Virus record (IMG/VR): IMGVR_UViG_3300037293_000277
Location: 1 to 45,154 of that record
Length of the DNA: 45,154 nucleotides
Source of the DNA: a virus
Direction: 5' to 3' (one strand)
Positions within the stretch are counted from its first letter, which is position 1, and each line of letters begins with the position of its first letter. The position numbers and the translations under genes are program-made. The notes beneath the pieces were generated by a model, which had not been told where the DNA came from, searched no databases, and saw only the letters and a list, made by a program, of their open reading frames with translations. Of this stretch, positions 6,272 to 14,045 are shown one piece after another.

Positions 6272-7458
6272 GTAAGCACGCCCTGTTTTCCGCCAGCGCT
6301 TCCGAGCGTTGGTCGAATTGCCCTGGTTCGCTGGCGATGTCGCAGGGTATTCCCAACGGCAGTTCCAGCTCGGCGCGCGAAGGCACGGCAGGGCACGATC
6401 TCGGCGACCGATGTTTGCGCACCGGCGCCGATCCACTCGACTCCGTCGGCGAGTTTATTCTCGTCGAAGGCGAAGAGATCCAGATTACCGATGATCTCGC
6501 CGAGGCCGTATTCGACTATGTCGAATACGTCCGCGGGTTCTCCGGCACGATGCTGTCCGAAACCCGCATCAACTATTCCGAATTGCTAGGCGTCGATACC
6601 GAAGAGGGCTTCGGTACTAGCGATGCGATCGTGCTGTGCGGCACGGAGCTGCATGTCTTCGACCTGAAGCTCGGTCGGCGCTACGTCGAGCCAAAGCGCA
6701 ACCGCCAGATGATGCTGTACGGCGCCGGCGTACTAAAGGTGCTACTCGACCTGGGTGAAACCGTCGACAAGGTCGCGCTGCATATCGTGCAGCCGCGTGT
6801 GGTCGAGCGCCCGATCCCGTTCGAGATGACGGTCGACGAGCTGAATCTCGAAATCGACTACCTGCGATCGCGCGCGGAAGTGGTCAAAGAGGCGTTCTTC
6901 ACCTACACCGGTCGCGAGGACAAGCACTGGCATTCGCTGTACCTGGTCCCGGGCGAGAAGCAATGCGAGTGGTGCCCGGCTGCTGCGTTCTGCCTAGCGC
7001 TGCGGAACGTGGCGCGCGAATACGTGGACGACGATTTCGATGTCGTCTCGCTGCAGCAGACCGTCCCTGGCGAAGAGATCGCAGAAAACCTGGGCATGCT
7101 GCCGCTGCTGGAAATCTTCGCGAAAGCGACGACGGGTGAAGCGAACCGCCGGTTGACGCTCGGCGAGAAAGTGCCGGGCTACAAGCTGGTCAAGGGCCGC
7201 GAGGGTAACCGCCGCTGGCGTGATGTCGAAGCCGCCGAAGAAGTCTTCGCTGACGTGGATGGTGATTTGATCTACGCACCGCGCAAACTGCTGACGCCGC
7301 CACAGATGGAAAAGGCGCTGAAGAAAAACGATGCCAAGTCGCGAATCGCAGACCTAGTCGTGCGCAACCCTGCGCGCCCGACGCTCGCTCCCGAAAGCGA
7401 TCCGCGCGAACCGTGGTCCGAAGCTGCGAGCGCCGACGAATTCGCGGTAGTCGAATGA
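6268..7458 (+). CDS. DUF2800 family PD-(D/E)XK nuclease with Fe-S cysteine set
   Basis: This 396-residue protein belongs to the phage DUF2800 family, related to RecB/AddB/Cas4 nucleases. The nuclease core is visible as GTSDAIVL (Asp119), HVFDLKLG (Asp132, Lys134) and RNRQMMLYG. The four cysteines expected for a 4Fe-4S cluster are present: Cys18 in WSNCPGS and Cys233, Cys236 and Cys242 in CEWCPAAAFC, the same one-plus-three spacing as in AddB and Cas4. It probably processes DNA ends or recombination intermediates in phage replication. It overlaps its upstream neighbour by ATGA and travels with a DUF2815 gene, as in many phages and prophages. Confidence 0.85.
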   Translation: MSKHALFSASASERWSNCPGSLAMSQGIPNGSSSSAREGTAGHDLGDRCLRTGADPLDSVGEFILVEGEEIQITDDLAEAVFDYVEYVRGFSGTMLSETRINYSELLGVDTEEGFGTSDAIVLCGTELHVFDLKLGRRYVEPKRNRQMMLYGAGVLKVLLDLGETVDKVALHIVQPRVVERPIPFEMTVDELNLEIDYLRSRAEVVKEAFFTYTGREDKHWHSLYLVPGEKQCEWCPAAAFCLALRNVAREYVDDDFDVVSLQQTVPGEEIAENLGMLPLLEIFAKATTGEANRRLTLGEKVPGYKLVKGREGNRRWRDVEAAEEVFADVDGDLIYAPRKLLTPPQMEKALKKNDAKSRIADLVVRNPARPTLAPESDPREPWSEAASADEFAVVE

Positions 7459-7631
7459 ACATCAATTGGCTTAACCCGCGGATACACTGGGCAAAACACA
7501 ACCTTCACACCATCGGTGATTGTCATTACGTAAGCGGCACGAGAATTCATGTAGTCACTCCTGATATCTGGAAACCAACAATGATAGACAATGCGCTGTG
7601 TTTCAGTGTCGTTGATCTGTTGACCACGTAA
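7455..7631 (+). CDS. Unrecognised 58-residue protein
   Basis: The ATG overlaps the stop of the DUF2800 gene (ATGA). The product has an aromatic, His-rich start (NINWLNPRIHWAKHNLHTIGD) and a mixed C-terminal half (RIHVVTPDIWKP, ALCFSVVDLL). No motif is recognised. Local composition is lower in GC than its neighbours, which may mean a recently acquired or loosely constrained gene. Confidence 0.5.
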   Translation: MNINWLNPRIHWAKHNLHTIGDCHYVSGTRIHVVTPDIWKPTMIDNALCFSVVDLLTT

Positions 7632-7640
7632 CCGCATTAC

Positions 7641-7871
7641 GTGATCGGCAGTGACGGTTACGCGCTCGCCACCTGCCCGTGGATTCACGAGCACGTTGCC
7701 GATCACTATCTCGACGTGCGATTTTATATTGTCAATCGTCAGTTCACCTGCATTTACCCGTCGTGCGTCAAGCGCACGTGGGATCAAGCATTGAGCCAAC
7801 TGGCTCACTCCGCTGTCGAGGCGGTTCTCTCGGCCAACTCAGAAGAGAAAACACCATGTCCACAAAAGTGA
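7641..7871 (+). CDS. Unrecognised 76-residue protein
   Basis: The GTG start at 7641 lies 9 nt after the previous stop. The product contains two Cys (LATCPWIHEH, YPSCVKRTW), a His-rich segment and a helical C-terminus (DQALSQLAHSAVEAVLSAN). Its last 16 nt overlap the start of the ssDNA-binding protein gene. There is no recognisable family. Sitting between nuclease and ssDNA-binding genes suggests a replication accessory at most. Confidence 0.5.
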   Translation: MIGSDGYALATCPWIHEHVADHYLDVRFYIVNRQFTCIYPSCVKRTWDQALSQLAHSAVEAVLSANSEEKTPCPQK

Positions 7872-8425
7872 TGCTACAAAAAGCCCGTCTGGCGTTCCCC
7901 GTGCTCGGCGAGCCCGAGCAGTTCCAGGGCCAGGGCAAACCACGCTATTCCGGCACGTTCCTGGTCCTGCCCGACAGTGACAACCATAAGCTGTCCCAGG
8001 CGGCGATGCTCGCGGCGGCCGAAGCGAAGTGGCCGGGCAAAGGCGCCGCTGCAGTGAAGTCGCTCACCGCCGGCCTGAAGGTCGCCATGCTCGACGGCGA
8101 TACGAAGTCCGACTACGACGGCTTTGAAGGCATGATCTACATCGGCGCGCACGCACAGGCATCGGCACCGCCGCGCCTGCTCGACGGCCAGAAGCGTGAG
8201 CTCCCCCGCGACACCGGCGTGATCTATGCCGGTTGCTTCGTCAACGCGGCGGTCGAGTTCTGGGCACAGGACAACCAGTGGGGCAAGCGCATCAACTGCA
8301 CCCTGCGCGGTGTTCAGTACGCCGGCGAGGGTCAGTCGTTCTCGGCATCGCGTCCGGCCGAGGCGGACGAGTTCGACGTGGTCGAAGAAGCGGTCGACGC
8401 TGCTGGCAGCGACGACTTCGCGTAA
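7856..8425 (+). CDS. DUF2815 family single-stranded DNA-binding protein
   Basis: This 189-residue protein begins STKVMLQKARLAFPVLGEPEQF, with the KYSGTF-like strand (PRYSGTFLVL), GVIYAGCFVNAAVEFWAQDNQWGKRINCTLRGVQY, and an acidic tail (EADEFDVVEEAVDAAGSDDFA). This is the layout of DUF2815 phage proteins, regarded as OB-fold ssDNA-binding proteins; acidic C-terminal tips are general in SSBs and recruit partners. The start at 7856 follows AGAAGAGAAA. It is followed at once by a terminator hairpin, so it can be made in excess over the polymerase downstream. Confidence 0.85.
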   Translation: MSTKVMLQKARLAFPVLGEPEQFQGQGKPRYSGTFLVLPDSDNHKLSQAAMLAAAEAKWPGKGAAAVKSLTAGLKVAMLDGDTKSDYDGFEGMIYIGAHAQASAPPRLLDGQKRELPRDTGVIYAGCFVNAAVEFWAQDNQWGKRINCTLRGVQYAGEGQSFSASRPAEADEFDVVEEAVDAAGSDDFA

Positions 8426-8430
8426 TACGA

Positions 8431-8456
8431 CCGGGAGGGGAAACCTCCCGGTTTTT
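8431..8456 (+). terminator. Intrinsic terminator after the ssDNA-binding protein gene
   Basis: An 8-bp perfect stem (8431-8438 pairing with 8444-8451, CCGGGAGG/CCTCCCGG) with a 5-nt loop is followed directly by TTTTT at 8452-8456. This is a textbook rho-independent terminator 5 nt after the stop codon. Its 3' arm and T-run are also part of a second hairpin (8448-8493), so the two structures cannot form together. Confidence 0.85.
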
Positions 8457-8493
8457 GGTCTGCGGCTTGCGCAGGCCGTAGACCAAAAACCGG
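8448..8493 (+). promoter_or_regulatory. Long alternative hairpin overlapping the terminator and the next ribosome site
   Basis: Positions 8448-8466 pair with 8475-8493: 19 pairs, all Watson-Crick except one G-U, with an 8-nt loop. The left arm takes the last four stem bases and all T-run bases of the terminator; the right arm ends in the GG of the GGAG ribosome site (8492-8495) of the gene at 8503. It could act as antiterminator while hiding the ribosome site, giving coupled control of the polymerase block. The pairing is seen in the sequence; the regulatory role is inferred. Confidence 0.55.
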
Positions 8494-8502
8494 AGATCAA
8501 AC

Positions 8503-8727
8503 ATGGTTACCATCAAGCGTGATCGGCTTGAAGCGTTCAAGCATTATCTTGATCGCGAATGCGTTGCGTATCGCGAACCAAGTGCTGCATCGCAGCATCA
8601 GGTGCTTCAGGTTCAAACCGGCGCAGGTTGGACACCGCTTTACAAGAGTGAAAAATACCCTTTGCACTACAGAACTTCAGGTCGCCTGATCGAAAACCTC
8701 GTTCGCAATTTTGCTCGCAATGACTGA
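8503..8727 (+). CDS. Unrecognised basic protein of 74 residues before the polymerase
   Basis: The ATG at 8503 is preceded by GGAG at 8492, part of a strong hairpin. The product is basic: VTIKRDRLEAFKHYLDREC at the start, a central QHQVLQVQTGAGWTPLYKSEKYP, and RLIENLVRNFARND at the end. The pattern suggests a small alpha/beta fold with a terminal helix. It overlaps the polymerase start by 8 nt. No family is recognised; a polymerase accessory role would fit the context only. Confidence 0.6.
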   Translation: MVTIKRDRLEAFKHYLDRECVAYREPSAASQHQVLQVQTGAGWTPLYKSEKYPLHYRTSGRLIENLVRNFARND

Positions 8728-10801
8728 CCTGCTCTACATCGACAGCGAAACGCGATCGCCGGCACCGATCAAGTACGGCACCGCCAAGTACATGGAGCAA
8801 GCGGAAGTCATGCTCGTGTCGTATGCCGTGAATGAGGAAGAACCTGAAACCTGGGATCTGATGCGCCGGCAGCCGATGCCGAAGCGGCTCCGAGAGGCGG
8901 TCAACGAATGTGTCCTGCTCGCGCACAACGCCTGGTTCGACCGCAATCTCTTCCAGCGCTGCAACACGTTCCCAGGCGTTGATCTCTCGCCCGCGCGCTG
9001 GGTCTGCACGATGGTGCAGGCCTACTGTCATGGTCTACCCGGCAGCCTCGACTCGCTGTGCACGGTGTACCAGATCAACGAAGCCGATGCGAAGAGCAAG
9101 CGCGGCAAATACTTCATCGGCCTGTTCTGCAAGCCGCGCAAGGACGGCGGCTGGAACGACGAAACCACGCATCCGAAGGAATGGGCGGAGTTCCGCGACG
9201 ACTACGCGCCGCGTGATATTCGCTCCATGCGCAAATTGCACAAGACGATGCCGAAGTGGAACTACCCCGGCATCGGCTTCCGTGAGGGCGAGTTCTCGCA
9301 GGAGCACCGCAACTGGCAGCTCGACCAGACGATCAACCAGCGCGGCTTTGCCGTCGACTTGAACCTGATCCGGTGCGCGATCGCAGCGGAAAAGGAAGAG
9401 CGCAAGCTGCTGAACGTGGCGACGCACGATGCGACCGAAGGCGCCGTCGAGGCAGCGACGCAGCGCGACGAGATGCTGAAGTACATCCTCGAAGCGCACG
9501 GCGTTCCGATGGCCGATCTCAAAGCCGACACGATCCGCCGCGCGCTGGACGACCCGGGTCTGCCGCCGGAGGTAAAAGAGCTGTTGGAGATCCGCGCAGC
9601 GTCGGCGCGCAACGCATCCAAGAAGTACCAGGCGGCAGAGAACTGCGTTAGTAGCGACGGGCGCATGCGCGGCACGCTGCAGTTCTGCGGCGCGCAAACG
9701 ACCGGCCGCTGGGCCGCGCGCCTGCTGCAGCCGCAGAACTTCATGCGCCCGACGATGAAGCCGGACCAGGTCGCCCGGGTGATCCAGGACATTCAGTCCG
9801 GCGTCGCGCATCTGGCCTACAGCAACCTGTCCGAAGCGCTCGGCAACTGCGTCCGCGGCATGATCATCGCTGGCGAAGGCCGGAAGCTCTGCGCCGCCGA
9901 TCTGGCGTCGATCGAGGGCCGCAGCTTGGCCTGGCTCGCGCGCGAGCAGGACATCGTCGACTTCTTCTATCAGGTCGATAGCAAGGAAGTCGACTACGAT
10001 AGCTACATGCTGACCTACGCCAGCATCTTCGGCGGCGATCCGGCGCTGGTGACCAAGGACGAGCGCCAGCAAGGCAAGCCGATCGACCTGAGCATGGGCT
10101 ACGGCGGTGGCGTGGCCGCGTACCTGACGTTCGCCGCGGTGTACCGCATCGACCTGCCAAAGATGGCGGAAAAGGTGTGGGAGATCGCTGACCCCGCGCA
10201 CATTCACGAGTGCGCCGGCAAGTACAGGTGGGCCGAGAAGAACAAATATCACGCCGGCCTGCCGTGCGAAATGTACGCGGCTTTCGAGTACGTGAAGCAG
10301 AAGTGGCGCGCGGCGCGACCGATGACCGTGCAGCTGTGGGAGGATCTGGAAACTGCCTTCCGCCAGGCAACACTGACCCAGGATCAAACGTTCACCGTCG
10401 GCGTGCTGAAGTTCAACCGCAAGGGTCAGTGGCTGCGCATCCGGCTGCCTACAGGGCGCATGCTCTGCTTCCTGCAGCCGCGATTCCAAGGCAACAAGCT
10501 GAGCTTCCTGGGATTGAACCGCTACACCCGGAAGTGGGGCCGGGTTTCGATCTACGGCGGCAAGATTTCTGGTCTGGTGACGCAAGCGTTCGCGCGCGAG
10601 GTGTTGATTGAAGCACTGCCGGATATCGAAGACGCGGGCTACCCGGTGGTGCTGTCGATTCACGACGAAGCAATCACCGAACCTGAAGACCACATGCCGC
10701 TGCAGCCGATGATCGACCGCCTGATCCGGCCGCGTGTGTTTGCACCGGGCTTGCCGCTTGCCGCTTCCGGTTTTGAAGCGCAACGCTACAGGAAGGATTG
10801 A
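8720..10801 (+). CDS. Family A DNA polymerase with 3'-5' exonuclease
   Basis: This 693-residue replicative polymerase uses the ATG at 8720, where it overlaps the preceding gene slightly; an upstream TTG is less likely. Proofreading exonuclease motifs: Exo I YIDSET (Asp8, Glu10), Exo II LLAHNAWFDRNLF and Exo III YAPRDIRSM. Polymerase motifs: A with Asp394 in AADLASIEGRSLAWLA, B with RQQGKPIDLSMGYGGG (finger helix), and C with SIHDEA (His648, Asp649, Glu650). No 5'-3' exonuclease domain is present, as usual for phage PolA. It should be the main replicase with the primase-helicase and the ssDNA-binding protein. Confidence 0.95.
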   Translation: MTDLLYIDSETRSPAPIKYGTAKYMEQAEVMLVSYAVNEEEPETWDLMRRQPMPKRLREAVNECVLLAHNAWFDRNLFQRCNTFPGVDLSPARWVCTMVQAYCHGLPGSLDSLCTVYQINEADAKSKRGKYFIGLFCKPRKDGGWNDETTHPKEWAEFRDDYAPRDIRSMRKLHKTMPKWNYPGIGFREGEFSQEHRNWQLDQTINQRGFAVDLNLIRCAIAAEKEERKLLNVATHDATEGAVEAATQRDEMLKYILEAHGVPMADLKADTIRRALDDPGLPPEVKELLEIRAASARNASKKYQAAENCVSSDGRMRGTLQFCGAQTTGRWAARLLQPQNFMRPTMKPDQVARVIQDIQSGVAHLAYSNLSEALGNCVRGMIIAGEGRKLCAADLASIEGRSLAWLAREQDIVDFFYQVDSKEVDYDSYMLTYASIFGGDPALVTKDERQQGKPIDLSMGYGGGVAAYLTFAAVYRIDLPKMAEKVWEIADPAHIHECAGKYRWAEKNKYHAGLPCEMYAAFEYVKQKWRAARPMTVQLWEDLETAFRQATLTQDQTFTVGVLKFNRKGQWLRIRLPTGRMLCFLQPRFQGNKLSFLGLNRYTRKWGRVSIYGGKISGLVTQAFAREVLIEALPDIEDAGYPVVLSIHDEAITEPEDHMPLQPMIDRLIRPRVFAPGLPLAASGFEAQRYRKD

Positions 10802-10802
10802 T

Positions 10803-11081
10803 ATGAAAGAATCATTGATCGAAAAGCACACGATCAAGCGCGTGAAAGAACTCGGTGGATTCACGCGCAAGGTCGTGTACCAGGGTCGAAAAGGCTCGCC
10901 GGATCGCTGGTGTTTTTTCCCTGGTGGCCTGCTCGTGATCGTCGAACTGAAAGCGACTGGCGAATCCCCTGATTCGCAGCAAGCACAGGAAATTGCCGAC
11001 CTGCGCGAGATGGGCATGAACGTTCACTGGACCGACAGCAAGCAAGGTGTCGACGAAATTTTGAGGTGCTATTTCCTATGA
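10803..11081 (+). CDS. VRR-NUC domain nuclease
   Basis: The 92-residue product consists of a single VRR-NUC domain. It has SLIEKHTIKRVKELGGFTRKV (the catalytic Glu of the first helix), GSPDRWCFFPGGLLVIVELKATGE (Asp and Glu-x-Lys catalytic strand) and SPDSQQAQEIADLREMGMNVHW. The family are PD-(D/E)XK structure-selective nucleases; small phage members cut branched DNA such as Holliday junctions. It begins 1 nt after the polymerase stop, and its stop overlaps the next ATG. Confidence 0.9.
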   Translation: MKESLIEKHTIKRVKELGGFTRKVVYQGRKGSPDRWCFFPGGLLVIVELKATGESPDSQQAQEIADLREMGMNVHWTDSKQGVDEILRCYFL

Positions 11082-11323
11082 GTCTGAAACTGCTGAAAGA
11101 GAATGATTTCGCATCAGCTATCTCCCGCGATTTGTTGGGAATGTGCCTGGACAATATGATCGGCGAAGGCAGTTTCCGCATGGTATACCCGTGGCTGCCG
11201 AATAAAGATTGGGTGCGCAAGATCGAACCTGTTCCTGGTCACTTTTCCAACGTCCAGGAATGGGATGTATGGGAACGCGTCAAGGAAACTAAACTCGCAC
11301 AGTGGTTCGCGCCAGTGCACTAG
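11078..11323 (+). CDS. Unrecognised 81-residue protein
   Basis: The ATG overlaps the VRR-NUC stop (ATGA). The product is soluble and aromatic-rich: LLKENDFASAISRDLLGMCLDNM, then FRMVYPWLPNKDWVRKIE and a helical end with WDVWERVKETKLAQWFAP. No motif is recognised. It lies between nuclease and methyltransferase genes. Confidence 0.6.
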   Translation: MSLKLLKENDFASAISRDLLGMCLDNMIGEGSFRMVYPWLPNKDWVRKIEPVPGHFSNVQEWDVWERVKETKLAQWFAPVH

Positions 11324-11350
11324 ATTTCCGCTTGCGGCATCATCATCATT

Positions 11351-11536
11351 ATGCAGTCGCGTACGAAGCCGATTGAAGCATGTGAGTTACCGAAAGAAGT
11401 CCCGGCGTTCTTCTGCGATCTGAAAGCGGCGAATTGGGGTCGTCTTGGTAAACGTATCGTGTGCCATGATTACGGCAACAACCCGCTGATGGAAAAAGGC
11501 ATGACGACTCGCATGAAGAAAGCCGTCTGGCGCTGA
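11351..11536 (+). CDS. Unrecognised 61-residue basic protein
   Basis: The ATG at 11351 begins a short basic protein (KPIEACELPKEVPAFFCDLKAANWGRLGKRIVCHDYGNNPL, ending MTTRMKKAVWR). Three Cys and one His could bind a metal but the spacing is not a standard finger. The stop TGA overlaps the ATG of the methyltransferase gene (TGATG), which supports it as a translated gene. Confidence 0.55.
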   Translation: MQSRTKPIEACELPKEVPAFFCDLKAANWGRLGKRIVCHDYGNNPLMEKGMTTRMKKAVWR

Positions 11537-12504
11537 TGATGAATTACTACAACGAAAACGATCCGCAAACCGTCGCGATCCTGAAGCAGCTGATCGCTGA
11601 CGGTGTTGTGCCGCCTGGTGATGTCGACGATCGTTCGATCGAGGATGTTGAACCTTATGAACTCTACGGATACGCCCAATGTCATTTCTTCGCCGGCATC
11701 GGCGGATGGGCATACGCACTGCAACTCGCAGGCTGGCCCAACGATCTCCCAGTGTGGACCGGATCCTGCCCATGCCAGCCTTTCAGCTCGGCAGGCAAAG
11801 GCACTGGGTTTGCTGACGAGCGGCACTTGTGGCCTGCGTGGTACTGGCTCATCCAGCAGCTCCGACCTGCAACTGTGTTTGGAGAGCAGGTTGCAAGCAA
11901 GAACGTCGATCCTTGGGTCGACCTTGTACACGCTGACATGGAAACCCTGGATTACACCTTCGGGTGTGTCGCGTTTCCGGCTGCGGGCATCGGTGCGCCG
12001 CACATCCGAGACAGAAACTACTGGGCGGGTCACGCCAACGACGAGGGACTGGAAGGACTCGCCGGGCATGGTGGCGCAGCGGGACGGCAAAGACAGGAAC
12101 GACCAGTTGCCGCGCCAGGCTTATTTAGCGGGCTGGCCGACGCCAACAGTAGGCAATGCGATGGGTTCTCAGTCATGCGCGGGAATGAGTGCGACGGGGA
12201 AGATGCCGGACGGGCGCAAAGTTTCAGTGGCGCTGCCGCATGTAGCGACGATGGCGGGATGGTCGACTCCGGTAGTGGGATCAACCGCACCGTCAGCACA
12301 CGGCCAGATCAGCGGGGATTACAGGCGAGCAATGGCGGCGGCGGCGCTCAACGGAATAACGAACCCGGCCCGGTTAACGGCGTTTGGCGTGATGCTGACT
12401 GGCTCGGCTGCAGGGATGGAAAATGGCGGCCAGTTGAACCCGGCACATTCCCGCTGGCTCATGGGGGTATCCGGTCGCGTGGGACGTCTCCGGGGTTACG
12501 GTAA
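11536..12504 (+). CDS. DNA C5-cytosine methyltransferase, frameshifted near the 3' end
   Basis: The product has motif I (FAGIGGW, from Phe52), motif IV with the catalytic Cys80 (GSCPCQPFS), motif VI as FGEQV (Glu117) and GAPHIRDRNYW, then a Gly-rich target-recognition region and CRDGKWRPVEPGTFPLAHG. The methylase C-terminal motif with GRVGRLRGYGKAI is needed next, but it lies in another frame and ends at 12580, overlapping the next gene's GTG. One G fewer in the GGGGG at 12463-12467 restores a full protein of about 347 residues. As written the enzyme lacks motif X and is probably inactive. Phage cytosine methylases usually protect against host restriction. Confidence 0.85.
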   Translation: MMNYYNENDPQTVAILKQLIADGVVPPGDVDDRSIEDVEPYELYGYAQCHFFAGIGGWAYALQLAGWPNDLPVWTGSCPCQPFSSAGKGTGFADERHLWPAWYWLIQQLRPATVFGEQVASKNVDPWVDLVHADMETLDYTFGCVAFPAAGIGAPHIRDRNYWAGHANDEGLEGLAGHGGAAGRQRQERPVAAPGLFSGLADANSRQCDGFSVMRGNECDGEDAGRAQSFSGAAACSDDGGMVDSGSGINRTVSTRPDQRGLQASNGGGGAQRNNEPGPVNGVWRDADWLGCRDGKWRPVEPGTFPLAHGGIRSRGTSPGLR

Positions 12505-12580
12505 GGCAATCGTTCCGCAGGCTGCGGCAGAATTCATCAAAACATTTGTCTTCGCAAAAACCATGAGGAATTTGTCGTGA
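11645..12580 (+). other. Long overlapping reading frame across the methyltransferase gene (dual coding)
   Basis: A frame shifted by one base from the methyltransferase is open from ATG 11645 to 12580 (311 codons). It encodes sequence that I recognise from phage proteins often deposited as hypothetical: SARQAKALGLLTSGTCG, ILGSTLYTLTWKPW, RDWKDSPGM, repeated GWPTPT-like motifs, and NGGQLNPAHSRWLMG. Both frames therefore match widely seen sequences over the same bases. Whether this frame is translated is unknown; it may be a conserved shadow of the methylase gene. The apparent extra G near 12465 puts the methylase C-terminus into this frame. Confidence 0.4.
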
Positions 12581-12837
12581 ACGATCAGTTCCAATGCGAA
12601 TTCCAAATCACCGAACGCGAGTTGCGTTTGTACGAACTAGCTCGCCAGTACGGCCAGCGCTGTGAAGCATTTGATTTGCTGGTGTGCGGCGGTATGTCAC
12701 CTGCCGGTACCGCGATACCTGTTACGCGCCATCAACGATCGGTAGTTGCCTTCAACGCTCGCCAAGTCAAGGCAGAGCTGTTTGCCGGTACCGACTTCAC
12801 ACGTGAAGAAATCAGCAGAGCGCTGCGTGACCTATGA
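12577..12837 (+). CDS. Unrecognised 86-residue protein between two methyltransferases
   Basis: The GTG start overlaps the position where the intact cytosine methylase would stop (GTGA at 12577-12580), which supports both calls. The product begins NDQFQCEFQITERELRLYELARQYG and ends VKAELFAGTDFTREEISRALRDL, helical at both ends with a Gly/Pro-rich middle. Its stop overlaps the next ATG. No family is recognised. Confidence 0.6.
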   Translation: MNDQFQCEFQITERELRLYELARQYGQRCEAFDLLVCGGMSPAGTAIPVTRHQRSVVAFNARQVKAELFAGTDFTREEISRALRDL

Positions 12838-14045
12838 GCAGATTTGAAATTCATCAAGGCGAGTGCTTAGAAGTCCTGCGGAGCATGCCGGACAACAGTG
12901 TTGATTCGATCGTCACAGATCCGCCGTACGGCCTCGGTAAAGAACCCGATGCGTTTGCAATGCTGTGCGATTGGATGAATACCGGTCACCATGACGCACA
13001 AGGCTCCGGGTTCATGGGGAAGGAATGGGATGCTTTCGTTCCGCAACCTGCTGTGTGGCGCGAGTGCCTGCGCGTACTGAAACCCGGCGGACATCTGCTT
13101 TCGTTTGGCGGTACCCGCACGTACGATCTTGTACTGCTGGGTCTGCGCATCGCCGGATTCGAAATCCGTGATTGCATTATGTGGTTGTACGGCAGTGGAT
13201 TTCCGAAGTCACGTAACGGAACGTGGGGCGGCACCGCGCTCAAGCCCGCCCACGAGCCTGTCGTCGTTGCTCGTAAGCCGTTGGAAGGCACAGTGGCTGC
13301 GAACGTGCTGGCGTACGGCACAGGTGCCTTGAATATCGACGGGTGCAGGGTTCCGGCAACCAGTGAAAACCGAACACGTATCGGGGAGTCTTCTCAGGAA
13401 ACTCGATATACGGAAATAGGCACCACGAATTTTGCCGCAACACCAGGCACCCGCGGCGGCGATCCGGCTGGTCGCTGGCCTGCCAACATCATCCACGACG
13501 GCAGCGACGAAGTGCGAGCAGCGTTTCCTGATGCCAAAGGCCAACAAGGCGACCTGAAAGAAACAGGGCATGCTCGTCTTTCATCCGGTAGATTTGGCGA
13601 CATGCCGCCGGCGTGCGCGCACCCCGCCAGGATTGAGACTGACACCAGCGCTGCTCGCTTCTTCTATTGCGCAAAAGCCAGCAAGACCGATCGGAACGAA
13701 GGCTGCGAAGCGCTTCCGCTACGAGCCTCCGGTATGGTTTCTAACACATCAGGTCAGCACATCACGCGACGTGACGGCGGCGCACCGAAGCCAACAGCGA
13801 ATAACCACCCAACCGTCAAACCAACCGAACTCATGCGTTATCTTTGCCGGCTGGTGACACCGCACAACGGAATCGTGCTTGACCCGTTTGCAGGATCAGG
13901 TAGCACCGGAAAAGCTGCTGTTATTGAAAATTTTCGTTTTATAGGGATTGAACTTGATCGCGATAAAGACGGCAATTCACTTGGCTACATTAGGCTTGCA
14001 CATGCAAGAATAGCAGCTGTTTTGAAACCGGAAGATTTAGCGTGA
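12834..14045 (+). CDS. DNA amino-methyltransferase (N6-adenine or N4-cytosine, beta-type order)
   Basis: This 403-residue protein has the catalytic motif DPPY at residues 29-32 near the N-terminus and the S-adenosylmethionine site DPFAGSGSTG at about residue 350, close to the C-terminus. This is the order of beta-class methyltransferases. Other typical parts: FEIHQGECLEVLRSMPDNSVDSIVT at the start, WRECLRVLKPGGHLLSFGGTRTYD, and NNHPTVKPTELMRYLCRLVTP before the AdoMet site. The central region from about 110 to 320 would hold target recognition. It forms a cluster with the cytosine methylase, suggesting multi-base modification of phage DNA. No cognate endonuclease is present. Confidence 0.9.
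   Translation: MSRFEIHQGECLEVLRSMPDNSVDSIVTDPPYGLGKEPDAFAMLCDWMNTGHHDAQGSGFMGKEWDAFVPQPAVWRECLRVLKPGGHLLSFGGTRTYDLVLLGLRIAGFEIRDCIMWLYGSGFPKSRNGTWGGTALKPAHEPVVVARKPLEGTVAANVLAYGTGALNIDGCRVPATSENRTRIGESSQETRYTEIGTTNFAATPGTRGGDPAGRWPANIIHDGSDEVRAAFPDAKGQQGDLKETGHARLSSGRFGDMPPACAHPARIETDTSAARFFYCAKASKTDRNEGCEALPLRASGMVSNTSGQHITRRDGGAPKPTANNHPTVKPTELMRYLCRLVTPHNGIVLDPFAGSGSTGKAAVIENFRFIGIELDRDKDGNSLGYIRLAHARIAAVLKPEDLA

Noticed and set aside
9035-11017. 660-codon open frame on the minus strand opposite the DNA polymerase
   Set aside because: It is an antisense shadow caused by GC-rich codon use; the plus strand carries all polymerase motifs and the antisense product has no recognisable features.
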